Assembly: GCF_006210265.1 (NCBI RefSeq)
Contig: NZ_VCNC01000001.1
Location: 1,250,843-1,314,842 of the forward strand
Source: Desulfovibrio sp. UCD-KL4C
GTDB taxonomy: Bacteria; Desulfobacterota; Desulfovibrionia; Desulfovibrionales; Desulfovibrionaceae
Direction: 5' to 3'
Length of the DNA stretch: 64,000 bases
Position numbers and translations under genes: made by a program. Shown here one piece after another: positions 54,482 through 64,000 of the stretch. The notes under the pieces are model-generated. The model worked only from the letters and a program-made list of their open reading frames with translations. It searched no databases and was not told the DNA's origin. Each line of letters starts with the position of its first letter. Within the stretch, counting starts at the first letter, position 1.

Positions 54482-55181
54482 GCTTAAAAATATTAATACA
54501 TACTACGGCAACATTCAGGCTCTCAGAAATATAAATATTGAGGTTGCCAAAGGTGAAATAATCACTTTGATCGGAGCTAACGGAGCAGGAAAAACCACAA
54601 CCCTGATGACTATCAGTGGAGTAGTTCCTCCTCGCTCAGGTGAAGTATTGTATGAAGGGCAGCCTATTCATAAATTGAGCCCTAATAAAATAGTTAAAAT
54701 GGGAATATCTCAGGTTCCGGAAGGTCGTCTTATTTTCCCGGATCTCACCATAACTGAGAATCTGGATATGGGGGCTTTTCTACGAAATGATAAAGCAGGA
54801 ATCAAAGAAGATATGGATCTTGCTTTTAAACTTTTTCCTATTCTTTATGAGCGCAGGAAACAGCTCGGTGGAAATCTTTCCGGCGGCGAACAGCAAATGC
54901 TCGCTATTTCTCGAGCTTTAATGGCCAGACCGAAGCTTCTTCTTTTAGATGAGCCTTCGCTAGGGCTTGCACCGTTAATTATTCGGCAAATTTTCGAAAT
55001 AGTTAAGAAAATTAATAAAGAAAGTGGTACAACAGTCTTCCTCGTAGAACAGAATGCCAACCTCGCATTAAAGACAGCCCATCGAGGTTATGTCATGGAA
55101 AACGGGGAGATAACGCTCTCGGACACCAGTGAAAATCTACTGGCGAACGAGGATATTAAAAAAGCTTATTTAGGACTTTAG
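54474..55181 (+). CDS. livF: branched-chain amino acid ABC transporter ATPase LivF
   Basis: This 235-residue ATPase has Walker A GANGAGKTT, SQVPEGRLIFPDLTITENL, the signature LSGGEQQMLAISRAL, and LLLLDEPSLGLAP. It is the second ATPase of the importer. It ends the liv operon before a strong hairpin terminator. Confidence 0.95.
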   Translation: MLKLKNINTYYGNIQALRNINIEVAKGEIITLIGANGAGKTTTLMTISGVVPPRSGEVLYEGQPIHKLSPNKIVKMGISQVPEGRLIFPDLTITENLDMGAFLRNDKAGIKEDMDLAFKLFPILYERRKQLGGNLSGGEQQMLAISRALMARPKLLLLDEPSLGLAPLIIRQIFEIVKKINKESGTTVFLVEQNANLALKTAHRGYVMENGEITLSDTSENLLANEDIKKAYLGL

Positions 55182-55191
55182 AGTTGACAAA

Positions 55192-55240
55192 AGATGGCCC
55201 CGCAGATACGCGGGGCCATCTACTTTTAAATACTTTTTTT
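55192..55240 (+). terminator. intrinsic terminator of liv operon
   Basis: AGATGGCCCCGC (55192-55203) pairs with GCGGGGCCATCT (55210-55221), 12 bp, loop AGATAC. Two short T runs follow (CTTTTAAATACTTTTTTT). Confidence 0.8.
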
Positions 55241-55345
55241 AATCCATTGAATCAGAGGCAAAAAAGTATATAGTAATATAGGATTATTTCTTAATAAATT
55301 CTGATTGGTCGAAAATCCAGTCACAAACAATTTGCTACTTGCAGC

Positions 55346-55420
55346 AACCCTGCGGTATTACCTGTGAAAGGCTGGCAGGGTTTGAGAGGAATCATAGTGT
55401 AATGGTTTCTCTTTTCTTTT
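55346..55420 (+). promoter_or_regulatory. structured leader of guaBA with a terminator-like hairpin
   Basis: AACCCTGC (55346-55353) pairs with GCAGGGTT (55375-55382). A second hairpin has GAGAGG (55384-55389) with TTTCTC (55406-55411), followed by TTTTCTTTT (55412-55420), like a transcription terminator. It is 33-108 bp before guaB. The order stem then terminator resembles a riboswitch or attenuator, but matches no purine-riboswitch motif I know. Confidence 0.4.
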
Positions 55421-55444
55421 AGCTGGTAGTTTAAAATCATATGA

Positions 55445-56911
<1,467 letters not shown>

Positions 56912-56929
56912 TTAAAGTCAGGAGTCTTT

Positions 56930-58477
56930 ATGAAGCACGAAAATAAAGTAATTATTCTGGACTTCGGGTCCCAGTTTACACAGCTCATTGCTCGCAGAAT
57001 ACGCGAAGTGGGTGTATATTCCGAAATTCATCCTTGTAATGTCGATCCTGAAAAGATTAAAGCTTTGAATCCCGGAGCACTTATTCTTTCCGGTGGACCT
57101 TCATCGGTTCTTGATGCTGATTCACCTCAGCTTGATCCTGCTTACCTTGAAATGAATGTACCTGTTCTCGGAATTTGTTATGGTATGCAGCTTTTAACTC
57201 ATAGTATGGGCGGAAAAGTTGTATCCTCTGAAGATAGAGAATATGGACGCGCTGATTTTTGCGGTACCAGTGGATGTGAGTTGTGGCAGGGTATTGATGA
57301 CCTTGATAAGCTGACAGTATGGATGAGCCACGGTGACCGTGTTGAATCCATTCCTGAAGGATTTGAAATTTGCGGAACAACAGAAAGTATTCCTTTTGCT
57401 GCAATGGCTAATGAGGAACGCAAGATCTATGCTTTGCAGTTCCATCCTGAAGTTGCTCATACTGAATGCGGAAATATTATCATTTCCAACTTTGTATTTA
57501 AAATTGCAGGTCTTAAAGCTGACTGGTCTATGTCTTCTTTTGTGGAAAATACCATTAAAGAAATGCGTGAAAAGATTGGAGATGCACAGGTTGTTCTTGG
57601 TCTTTCAGGCGGTATAGATTCAAATGTTGTTGCTGTTCTGCTTCATAAAGCAATCGGTAAAAGACTACATTGTATCTTTGTAGATAACGGTTTACTTCGC
57701 ATGCATGAGCGTGAAGAAGTTATTGACTTTCTCGGAGAGCATTTTGACTTAAACGTGAAATGCGTTGATGCCGCAAGATTGTTTCTTGATAAACTCAAAG
57801 GTGTCGAAGATCCTGAAAAGAAACGTAAGCTTATCGGCTACACCTTTATTGATGTTTTCAATAAAGAAGCTAAAGCTCTTAAAAATGTTAAGTTTCTTGC
57901 ACAGGGAACTCTGTACCCTGATGTTATTGAATCTGAATCATTCAAAGGCCCCTCAGCTGTAATTAAGTCTCATCATAACGTTGGCGGGCTTCCAGAAGAG
58001 ATGGACCTTGATCTTGTTGAGCCTCTTCGTGAACTCTTCAAAGATGAAGTTCGCAAAGTTGCTGCTGAGCTTGGACTTCCTGAGCATATTACTTGGCGTC
58101 AGCCGTTCCCAGGACCTGGTCTTGCTATTCGTATTCTTGGTGAAATCACTGATGAACGCCTTGAAATATTGCGTCAGGCAGACAGAATTGTTCAGCATGA
58201 ACTTCATGCTACTGGCTGGTATCGTAAGATGTGGCAGGGGTTTGCTGTTCTGCTTCCGCTCAAGACAGTAGGTGTTATGGGCGATGACCGTACTTATGAG
58301 CATGTAATTGCTTTAAGACTGGTAGATAGTATCGATGCCATGACTGCTGACTGGAGCCGTCTTCCTAATGATATTCTAGCTCGCATGTCCAATAGGATTA
58401 TTAACGAAGTTAAGGGTGTTAACAGAGTTGTTCTCGATATCTCCTCCAAGCCACCGGCAACTATTGAGTGGGAGTAA
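56930..58477 (+). CDS. guaA: GMP synthase (glutamine-hydrolysing)
   Basis: GuaA aminates XMP to GMP. The 515-residue protein has an N-terminal amidotransferase with Cys83 in GICYGMQLL and [10 protein letters not shown], the ATP pyrophosphatase P-loop [13 protein letters not shown], and the C-terminal dimerisation part with [21 protein letters not shown] lies 8 bp before ATG 56930. Confidence 0.97.
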   Translation: MKHENKVIILDFGSQFTQLIARRIREVGVYSEIHPCNVDPEKIKALNPGALILSGGPSSVLDADSPQLDPAYLEMNVPVLGICYGMQLLTHSMGGKVVSSEDREYGRADFCGTSGCELWQGIDDLDKLTVWMSHGDRVESIPEGFEICGTTESIPFAAMANEERKIYALQFHPEVAHTECGNIIISNFVFKIAGLKADWSMSSFVENTIKEMREKIGDAQVVLGLSGGIDSNVVAVLLHKAIGKRLHCIFVDNGLLRMHEREEVIDFLGEHFDLNVKCVDAARLFLDKLKGVEDPEKKRKLIGYTFIDVFNKEAKALKNVKFLAQGTLYPDVIESESFKGPSAVIKSHHNVGGLPEEMDLDLVEPLRELFKDEVRKVAAELGLPEHITWRQPFPGPGLAIRILGEITDERLEILRQADRIVQHELHATGWYRKMWQGFAVLLPLKTVGVMGDDRTYEHVIALRLVDSIDAMTADWSRLPNDILARMSNRIINEVKGVNRVVLDISSKPPATIEWE

Positions 58478-58544
58478 ATTTACTTCCTCTTAAAGCGTAG
58501 AAAAAGTTTTAGAAATCAGGTACAAGGTCTCAACAATTCATGAA

Positions 58545-58585
58545 AAGCCTATGCGGGATTCCAAGTTTGGATCCCGCATAGGCTT
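58545..58585. other. 15-bp perfect hairpin between guaA and tatB
   Basis: AAGCCTATGCGGGAT (58545-58559) and ATCCCGCATAGGCTT (58571-58585) form a strong stem with an 11-nt loop. There is no T run on the plus side, but CTTTTC on the minus side. It may end guaBA transcription imperfectly, or act as an RNA-processing barrier. Confidence 0.55.
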
Positions 58586-58630
58586 ACAGCGTATACATGG
58601 TTTTTTGCCAAAACGAATTAAGGAAATAAT

Positions 58631-58996
58631 ATGTTCGGAATCGGTACAACAGAACTTATCGTCATCTTGGTTGTAGCTCTGATTATCATCGGACCTCAAA
58701 AACTTCCCGAACTCATTAAAAACCTTGGTAGAGGGCTTTCAGAAGTAAAGAAAATGTCTAATGACGTTAAAAGTACTTTAGATGCAGAGGTTACTGCTGC
58801 TGATAATGAAAGACAGGCCAAAGAAGATCGCGCAAAAGAAGAAGCTCGTAGAAAAGCTGAAGTTGAAGCTATGGACAAAGCTCGTGAAGCTGAAGCTGAA
58901 GCCTTGAAATCTGAAGAAAACGTGACTTCTATGGAAGAAGAAGTCACTGTTAAAGCTGCTACTGCTGACTCTGATTCAGAAGGTAAGAAGGCATGA
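58631..58996 (+). CDS. tatB: twin-arginine translocase TatA/TatB-type subunit
   Basis: The 121-residue protein has the family start MFGIGTTELIVILVVALIIIGPQKLP, split here as N-terminal MFGIG, one helix, then the GPxKLP hinge, followed by an amphipathic helix and a long charged tail rich in Glu, Ala and Lys. The Glu in GTTEL and GPQKLP fit TatB better than TatA. It hands folded twin-arginine proteins to TatC. It overlaps tatC by 4 bp. ATG 58631 has AAGGAA upstream. Confidence 0.85.
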   Translation: MFGIGTTELIVILVVALIIIGPQKLPELIKNLGRGLSEVKKMSNDVKSTLDAEVTAADNERQAKEDRAKEEARRKAEVEAMDKAREAEAEALKSEENVTSMEEEVTVKAATADSDSEGKKA

Positions 58997-60126
58997 GCGG
59001 AGATGAGAAGGAATCTCTTGAAGTAGGCTCAGAAGAGCTGGAAGATCAAAAAAAACAAGAAGAAACAGCGAAGTCTGAAGTTGAAGATAAATCTGGATCT
59101 TCCAGTGAGAATACTGAATCCGAAAGCGATACTTCTGCAAGTTACTCTGATGACGCTGTCGAAGGTGGTGCCGATGAATCAGCTGATCTGCCGGCCGTAA
59201 GTGAAGACTCAGATGAATATGGCGAAGCTGGAGATGATGAAGAGCCTGCTATGACTTTTCTTCAGCACATGAATGAATTACGAAGACGTTTTATTAGAAT
59301 TTTTATTGCTTGCGGAGTCGGTTTTCTTGCCTGTTATTCGTTTGCAAAGCCATTGTTTTCGTTGCTCATGGCTCCTCTGGTAGCTGTTTTACCTGAGCAT
59401 TCCACTTTGATTTTTACCTCACTGCCTGAAGGTTTTGTTACTTATCTTAAAGTATCCTTTGTGGCCGGTATTTTTCTTGTATCACCTTATATTTTTTCTC
59501 AAATATGGGGATTTATTGCCCCTGGCCTTTATGATCATGAACGTAAGTGGATGATTCCTCTCGCGTTTTTATCTGCATTTTTCTTTGTTGGAGGGGCTTT
59601 ATTCGGTTATTACGTTGTATTTCCTTTCGGTTGTGAATTTTTTATGGGTTTTGCTGACGAATTCATTCGCCCGATGCCTACGCTTCGCGAATATTTGTCT
59701 TTTTCATTGAAACTGCTCTTTGCCTTCGGGGTCATTTTCGAGTTACCCTTGTTTATATTTTTTCTTTCACGACTTGGTCTTGTTACCCACACATGGCTGC
59801 GCGAGAAACGTAAGTATGCAATCCTTGTAGCCTTTATCTGTTCTGCTATTTTGACTCCTCCGGACGTGATAACCCAGACTCTTATGGCCATCCCTCTTGT
59901 TTTATTATACGAAATAGGTATCTGGACATCATACTTTTTCGGTAAAAAGGGAGGACGTTTGGAAGCCAACGCCAACGCTAAAGCTGCTGGCAAAGATCCA
60001 AAAGATTCAGGTCCTGATGATGGTGGAAACGGCGGCGCAACAACCCCATCTTCTGAAGCTGAAGCAGATAAAAAAGATAGTCATGATAAGAATCCCGGCT
60101 ATGACGAGGATATGATAGAAATGTAA
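58993..60126 (+). CDS. tatC: twin-arginine translocase TatC with acidic N- and C-terminal extensions
   Basis: The 377-residue protein is far longer than usual TatC (about 250). Residues 1-85 are Glu/Asp/Ser-rich and disordered-looking; the core begins near FLQHMNELRRRFIRIF (about 87). It has the expected six helices, YLKVSFVAGIFLVSPYIFSQIWGF, and FELPLFIFFLSRLG. From about 315 the tail is Gly, Lys, Asp and Ser rich. TatC recognises the twin-arginine signal. The extensions could tune binding of TatB or precursors; no function is known to me. Confidence 0.93.
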   Translation: MSGDEKESLEVGSEELEDQKKQEETAKSEVEDKSGSSSENTESESDTSASYSDDAVEGGADESADLPAVSEDSDEYGEAGDDEEPAMTFLQHMNELRRRFIRIFIACGVGFLACYSFAKPLFSLLMAPLVAVLPEHSTLIFTSLPEGFVTYLKVSFVAGIFLVSPYIFSQIWGFIAPGLYDHERKWMIPLAFLSAFFFVGGALFGYYVVFPFGCEFFMGFADEFIRPMPTLREYLSFSLKLLFAFGVIFELPLFIFFLSRLGLVTHTWLREKRKYAILVAFICSAILTPPDVITQTLMAIPLVLLYEIGIWTSYFFGKKGGRLEANANAKAAGKDPKDSGPDDGGNGGATTPSSEAEADKKDSHDKNPGYDEDMIEM

Positions 60127-60127
60127 C

Positions 60128-60146
60128 GGCAATCATTATGATTGCC
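60128..60146 (+). other. hairpin between tatC and hisB
   Basis: GGCAATCA (60128-60135) pairs with TGATTGCC (60139-60146) around a TTA loop. It lacks a U-tract and lies just before the AGAGAGG site of hisB, so it may affect translation or mRNA stability. Confidence 0.5.
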
Positions 60147-60165
60147 ATGATTAAGAGAGGTTTGT

Positions 60166-60753
60166 TTGTCTACTAGATCTGCATCAATTGCCCGGAATAC
60201 AAAAGAAACGGATATTTCCCTTTCGGTAAATATTGACGGTGAAGGCCGTACTGATATTTCTACCGGAGTTGGGTTTGCCGATCACATGCTTACCCTAATG
60301 TCCTTTTGGGCGGGATTTGATCTCACTCTTAAATGTAAGGGTGATCTCGAGATTGATAACCATCATACTCTTGAAGATATCGCGCTTGTTTTAGGGCAGG
60401 CCTTATCAGAAGCCATGGGTGATAAAAAAGGTATAAACCGGATTGGATTTGCTAAAGTCCCGATGGATGAGGCTTTAGTTGAAGTCGTAATTGATCTTTC
60501 CGGTAGAGCTTATCTGGTATATAACGATGATATCCTCCCAGCTGTAATTGCTGGAGATGAACGTGATGTCTGGCGGGAATTTTTTAAATCTCTAGCATTT
60601 AAAGCTGGAATGAATTTACATATTAAGTTTGAATACGGCCGTAATGGGCATCACCTTTTAGAAGGTGCTTTTAAAGCTCTTGGTCTGGCCTTTAAACAAG
60701 CTCTGTCTGTAGAAAGAAAAGGGTTACCAAGCACAAAAGGGAGTCTTGACTGA
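60166..60753 (+). CDS. hisB: imidazoleglycerol-phosphate dehydratase
   Basis: HisB dehydrates IGP in histidine synthesis. The 195-residue monofunctional protein has the two Mn-binding His motifs, DNHHTLED and RNGHHLLEG, plus [10 protein letters not shown]. The start is TTG 60166, preceded by AGAGAGG at 60153-60159, since no ATG is near. Its stop overlaps the lipoprotein ATG (TGATG). Confidence 0.95.
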   Translation: MSTRSASIARNTKETDISLSVNIDGEGRTDISTGVGFADHMLTLMSFWAGFDLTLKCKGDLEIDNHHTLEDIALVLGQALSEAMGDKKGINRIGFAKVPMDEALVEVVIDLSGRAYLVYNDDILPAVIAGDERDVWREFFKSLAFKAGMNLHIKFEYGRNGHHLLEGAFKALGLAFKQALSVERKGLPSTKGSLD

Positions 60754-61406
60754 TGAAACGATTTATTCCATTTTTTTTGGTTTGCTTCCTAGCTCTGCCT
60801 CTTATCGGTTGTCAGAGTAAAAGCAATCTTGTTAAACTGCCACGGCCTATCGGAACGATTGCTGTTGCAGGTTTTACCAATCCTGTTTTTAACTGGGAGC
60901 TTCTAGCAGGATATCTGCCTATAGAAGGAAAGCCCGTTGATAAGAAAGTATTGAAAGAGCTTGATGATAAAATGGTTGAAGTCCTAGGGAAGCATGGAGT
61001 TACTGGATATGCTCGGCCTGCTATTACCCGTCAGTGTCAGGAAATAGAAGTTTTCGAAAATTTGGGAACAAGGCGCGAAGCCGCTTTCAGCTATTGGGTA
61101 AAAGTTGGTAAGTGCATGGCTGCGGATTATATTCTTGTTCCGCAGGTTTTGTTCTGGCAGGATCTTCGCGGAATGCAAAAGGCTGACTTAAACATACAGC
61201 CTGCATCTGTCGTAATTGATCTTTTTCTCATTGATGTTAATAACAAGCGCATTGTCAGAAGATATCACTTTGATGAAACTCAGCAAACCCTTATGGAAAA
61301 TATGTTGCACGCCGACAAATTTTTTAACAGAGGCGGTAAGTGGGTGACTAGTCTTTATCTTGCTGATGAAGCCCTTCAGAGTGGACTTACGGAGCTAGGT
61401 TTATGA
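60753..61406 (+). CDS. predicted lipoprotein inside the his operon
   Basis: The 217-residue protein has a signal peptide with lipobox LIGC (cysteine near 20), so it is an envelope lipoprotein. The mature region has [11 protein letters not shown], and a conserved-looking segment [24 protein letters not shown]. The fold resembles periplasmic proteins that sum or bind beta-sheet ligands, but I name no family. It overlaps hisB by 1 bp and hisA by 4 bp. Why an envelope lipoprotein sits inside a histidine run is unexplained. Confidence 0.75.
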   Translation: MKRFIPFFLVCFLALPLIGCQSKSNLVKLPRPIGTIAVAGFTNPVFNWELLAGYLPIEGKPVDKKVLKELDDKMVEVLGKHGVTGYARPAITRQCQEIEVFENLGTRREAAFSYWVKVGKCMAADYILVPQVLFWQDLRGMQKADLNIQPASVVIDLFLIDVNNKRIVRRYHFDETQQTLMENMLHADKFFNRGGKWVTSLYLADEALQSGLTELGL

Positions 61407-62131
61407 TTATTTTTCCTGCTGTTGATATTAAAGACGGACAGTGCGTTCGTCTTGCTCAGGGACAGGCTGATGCTGTCACTGTATTTGGTAAAGATCCTGT
61501 AGCACAAGCTGTTTTTTGGGAAAATCAAGGAGCTCGGTATCTTCATGTTATTGATCTTGATGGTGCTTTCAGTGGTGTTCCAAAGAATTTTGATCTTATA
61601 AAACAAATTTGTTCAGAATTAAATATTCCTGTTCAGCTCGGCGGAGGAATCAGGGATATTGAAACTGCAGCAAAATATATTGAAGCCGGAGTTAAGCGTT
61701 TAATTATTGGAACGATGGCTCTTGAAGATGAAAAAATGTTTGCAGAACTTTGCACTCGTTTTCCCGGTCAGATTGGTGTTTCACTTGATGCTGTCGATGG
61801 TAAACTTAAATCCCGCGGCTGGGTTGAAGACGCCGGAATTTCTATTTACGATATTATTCCGCGTATGGAAGCTGACGGTGCTGCTTTTATTATTTATACA
61901 GATATCAGCAGAGATGGCATGGAGTCCGGTGTTAATGTCGGTGGTCTTGCTAAACTTTGCGCTAAGACTAAGCTTCCTGTGATTGCCGCAGGTGGCGTTG
62001 CGACACTTGAAGATATTATTAATTTATATCCACTTGTTTCTAAAGGTCTCGAAGGCGCGATCTCAGGAAAAGCCATTTATACAGGCTCTCTTAATTTAGC
62101 TGAAGCTATTGAGTGGCTGGATAATAATTAG
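61403..62131 (+). CDS. hisA: ProFAR isomerase HisA
   Basis: HisA converts ProFAR to PRFAR. The 242-residue beta/alpha barrel has [14 protein letters not shown] with Asp near 8, [11 protein letters not shown], and the second acid in [24 protein letters not shown]-type control signals are not seen. The start overlaps the lipoprotein gene, so translation is coupled. A metal-binding protein gene follows after 9 bp. Confidence 0.96.
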   Translation: MIIFPAVDIKDGQCVRLAQGQADAVTVFGKDPVAQAVFWENQGARYLHVIDLDGAFSGVPKNFDLIKQICSELNIPVQLGGGIRDIETAAKYIEAGVKRLIIGTMALEDEKMFAELCTRFPGQIGVSLDAVDGKLKSRGWVEDAGISIYDIIPRMEADGAAFIIYTDISRDGMESGVNVGGLAKLCAKTKLPVIAAGGVATLEDIINLYPLVSKGLEGAISGKAIYTGSLNLAEAIEWLDNN

Positions 62132-62140
62132 GGAGAAGTT

Positions 62141-62347
62141 ATGAAAACTGTAGAAGTAAAAGGTATGAGCTGTCCGCATTGTGTTGCTTCCGTTACAAAG
62201 GCTTTAAACGGTATCGAAGATCTTAAGAACGTCAGCGTGAGTCTTGAAAAAGCAGAAGCGTCCTATGAAGAAATTAATCCGGTAGATGAAGCTAAAATCA
62301 AAGAAGTAATTTCCAAAATAGGTTTTGAACCTGGAGCAGTTAAATAA
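62141..62347 (+). CDS. CopZ-like heavy-metal-associated domain protein
   Basis: The 68-residue protein is a single HMA fold with the metal motif GMSCPHC at residues 8-14, and a C-terminal KIGFEPG. It could carry Cu+ or another soft metal. GGGAGAAG precedes the ATG. It is the last gene of the tat-his cluster, ahead of a strong terminator. No P-type ATPase is near. Confidence 0.9.
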   Translation: MKTVEVKGMSCPHCVASVTKALNGIEDLKNVSVSLEKAEASYEEINPVDEAKIKEVISKIGFEPGAVK

Positions 62348-62367
62348 TCTGATTTAGTGCTAACTAG

Positions 62368-62405
62368 AAAGCCCGCATTTCATATGAAATGCGGGCTTTT
62401 TTTAT
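62368..62405 (+). terminator. intrinsic terminator of the tat-his operon
   Basis: AAAGCCCGCATTTCAT (62368-62383) pairs with ATGAAATGCGGGCTTT (62384-62399), 16 bp perfect, then T residues. Confidence 0.92.
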
Positions 62406-62437
62406 AAACTCTATTTAGTAAACTTAGATCTTTAAAA

Positions 62438-63904
62438 TTAAATCATTTTGGGTTTGGAAAAGTCAGGCAGATTTTTTTCAAGTACATTGGCAACTTGAAG
62501 CATCGTTGTTTCTCCAAATGCTGGGCCCATGAGCTGAAGTCCTACAGGCATGTTAGTATCTTTACCAATACCAACTGGAAGGCTCATACCGGGCATTCCT
62601 ACGAGGTTCAGAGATGTGGTGAAGATATCCATGAGGTACATTTGCAAAGGATCAGCGGTAAGGTCACCTACAGGGAAAGCTGTAGTAGGGCAGGCTGGTC
62701 CGGCAATCAGGTTGCAGGACTCAAATGCCTTTTCAAAGTCGTTACGCATAAGTCTGCGTATTTGGGCTGCCTTACAGTAATAAGCATCATAGTAACCTGC
62801 GGAAAGAACATATGTACCGATGATAATACGACGTTGTACCTCGTCTCCGAAAGCCTCTGTACGTGATTTTGTGTAAAGATCTATTAGTTCATCTGCATTT
62901 TTAGTTCTGTGCCCGTAGCGGATGCCGTCAAAGCGTGAAAGGTTTGAACTGGCTTCAGCCATTGCTATAATATAATAAGTGGCGATAGCGTATTCTGTCA
63001 TTGCAAGTTTAACAGGTACGGTTTTCGCTCCGAGTTCTTCTGCTTTTTTAATCGCATTTTGGCAAACTTCAGATACTTCTTCAGAAATACCTTCACCCCA
63101 GTATTCTTCGGGAAGGCCAATGGTCAGTCCTGAGAGATCAGTACGCTTGTTAAGTGCTCCGACATAATCAGGCACTTCGCAATTAACAGAAGTAGAGTCT
63201 TTGGGATCATGCCCTGAGATAACGCTTAAGACTCTAGCTGAGTCCTCAACTGTGCGGGTCATGGGACCAATCTGGTCAAGTGATGACCCGTAAGCGATCA
63301 TACCATAACGGGAAACTCTTCCGTATGTAGGCTTTACACCGACACATCCGCAAAATGATGCAGGGAGTCTGATTGAACCGCCTGTGTCTGTGCCTAAGGC
63401 TGCGAAACACTGTCCTGCTGTAACAGTTGCACCAGATCCACCACTTGATCCACCGGGAACTCTATTGAGGTCACAGGGGTTGCGTGTGGTCTGATAAGCT
63501 GAATTCTCAGTGGTGGAGCCCATGGCAAATTCATCCATGTTTGCTTTAGCAATAACGATGGCTCCAGCTTCCTTAAGCTTTGCAATAGAGGTTGCATCGT
63601 AAAAAGGAACAAAATTTTCAAGTATTTTAGAACCGCAGGTAGTAGTAATGCCCTTTGTTGCTAGAACATCTTTAATTACTACCGGAACACCCCAAAGCGG
63701 CTTAGATGCATCCGGTCCCTGCTTATCCATTTCTGCAGCGAGTTTGAGAGCTTCTTCACCATTTTGAGCAAGCAAGGCTTTAATTTGAGGTTCGGTTTTT
63801 TCAATCTGCTGTAAACATGCTTTAACAGCATCAACCGCAGTGACTTCACCCGCAATGAGCAGGGAATGAATTTCAGTAAGTGATTTTTCAATGATTGAAG
63901 ACAT
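62438..63904 (-). CDS. gatA: Asp-tRNA(Asn)/Glu-tRNA(Gln) amidotransferase subunit A
   Basis: GatA releases ammonia from glutamine for GatB to amidate mischarged tRNA. The 488-residue amidase has the catalytic KDVLATKG lysine region, and the Ser-Ser-Lys signature [11 protein letters not shown] and [14 protein letters not shown]. The ribosome site is weak (ACGGA before ATTATATA). The end of gatC lies 69 bp upstream, so it is in a gatCA operon. Confidence 0.97.
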   Translation of the reverse strand: MSSIIEKSLTEIHSLLIAGEVTAVDAVKACLQQIEKTEPQIKALLAQNGEEALKLAAEMDKQGPDASKPLWGVPVVIKDVLATKGITTTCGSKILENFVPFYDATSIAKLKEAGAIVIAKANMDEFAMGSTTENSAYQTTRNPCDLNRVPGGSSGGSGATVTAGQCFAALGTDTGGSIRLPASFCGCVGVKPTYGRVSRYGMIAYGSSLDQIGPMTRTVEDSARVLSVISGHDPKDSTSVNCEVPDYVGALNKRTDLSGLTIGLPEEYWGEGISEEVSEVCQNAIKKAEELGAKTVPVKLAMTEYAIATYYIIAMAEASSNLSRFDGIRYGHRTKNADELIDLYTKSRTEAFGDEVQRRIIIGTYVLSAGYYDAYYCKAAQIRRLMRNDFEKAFESCNLIAGPACPTTAFPVGDLTADPLQMYLMDIFTTSLNLVGMPGMSLPVGIGKDTNMPVGLQLMGPAFGETTMLQVANVLEKNLPDFSKPKMI

Positions 63905-63973
63905 TATATAATCCGTGCAGTCTTTATGTTTATTAAAAGAAGAAAAAGGAAACTGATTTTGTTCTGTCTGCCT

Positions 63974-64000
63974 TTATACAATTCTAGGAACAACGAAGTA
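63974..64000 (-). CDS. gatC: C-terminal codons of gatC
   Basis: The minus strand reads YFVVPRIV then a stop (63974-63976). This matches the typical GatC C-terminus (FFVVPKVI-like). GatC normally precedes GatA, so the rest should lie beyond the window edge. Confidence 0.7.
   Translation of the reverse strand, partial: YFVVPRIV

Overview
The window reads as a chromosome segment from an anaerobic, Gram-negative, Desulfovibrio-like sulfate reducer (Desulfovibrionaceae, possibly a low-GC marine lineage). By eye the DNA is AT-rich. The main clues are a Ccm cytochrome c maturation cluster whose CcmE carries a Cys-x-x-x-Tyr haem motif, two separate 2-oxoacid:ferredoxin oxidoreductases (kor and ior), feoAB, an anaerobic cobalamin gene (cbiC), a Mrp/Nuo-type antiporter cluster, and GatCA-type tRNA amidation. 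The genus is inferred from protein families; no rRNA is present. Genes are densely packed, mostly with good Shine-Dalgarno sites and clear rho-independent terminators. I found no tRNA, rRNA, CRISPR array, insertion sequence or prophage.

Layout. 1-5.7 kb: the end of an ion-pumping membrane cluster (Mrp-D-like subunit, small membrane protein, second D-like subunit, NuoM- and NuoN-like subunits). 5.9-8.3 kb: feoBA on the minus strand behind a Fur-like box. 9.0-14.3 kb: an orphan HsdR-N-type nuclease-fold protein, glutamate dehydrogenase, and a large receiver plus PEP/pyruvate-binding protein. 14.4-18.6 kb: an RND efflux pump and its adaptor, minus strand. 18.8-20.7 kb: a fused DhaL/FakA-like and DegV/FakB-like protein. 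21.2-24.4 kb: a polar amino acid ABC transporter. 24.4-26.4 kb: lrgBA divergent from a LysR regulator. 26.7-28.0 kb: deoC and cbiC, overlapping. 28.2-31.0 kb: a GGDEF-EAL sensor. 31.4-34.4 kb: korDABC. 34.4-39.9 kb (minus): a lipoprotein and NifA-like activator, then iorBA behind a TPR membrane protein. 40.2-44.5 kb: proA, nadD, a heptosyltransferase-like gene and a CNNM/CBS protein. 44.6-49.8 kb: ccmE, then ccmFABCD and a TPR gene. 50.3-55.2 kb: a branched-chain amino acid ABC transporter. 55.5-58.5 kb: guaBA. 58.6-62.3 kb: tatB-tatC-hisB-lipoprotein-hisA-metal-binding protein. 62.4-64.0 kb (minus): gatA and the last codons of gatC.

The theme is amino acid and 2-oxoacid metabolism linked to ferredoxin. 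Import of polar and branched-chain amino acids, glutamate dehydrogenase, and the Kor/Ior oxidoreductases (2-oxoacids and aryl pyruvates to acyl-CoA with reduced ferredoxin) form a connected set; ProA and HisBA add biosynthesis. FeoAB and Ccm supply iron and haem proteins for anaerobic respiration.

The best leads for something undescribed are: the one-chain fatty-acid-kinase-like fusion; the two-receiver PEP/pyruvate-binding protein without a phosphohistidine domain; an IorA whose ferredoxin tail has lost cysteines; structured leaders before guaBA and korDABC; hairpins after both transporter binding-protein genes; and an unknown lipoprotein translationally coupled inside a his gene run. I see no defence island or other plainly new multi-gene system.
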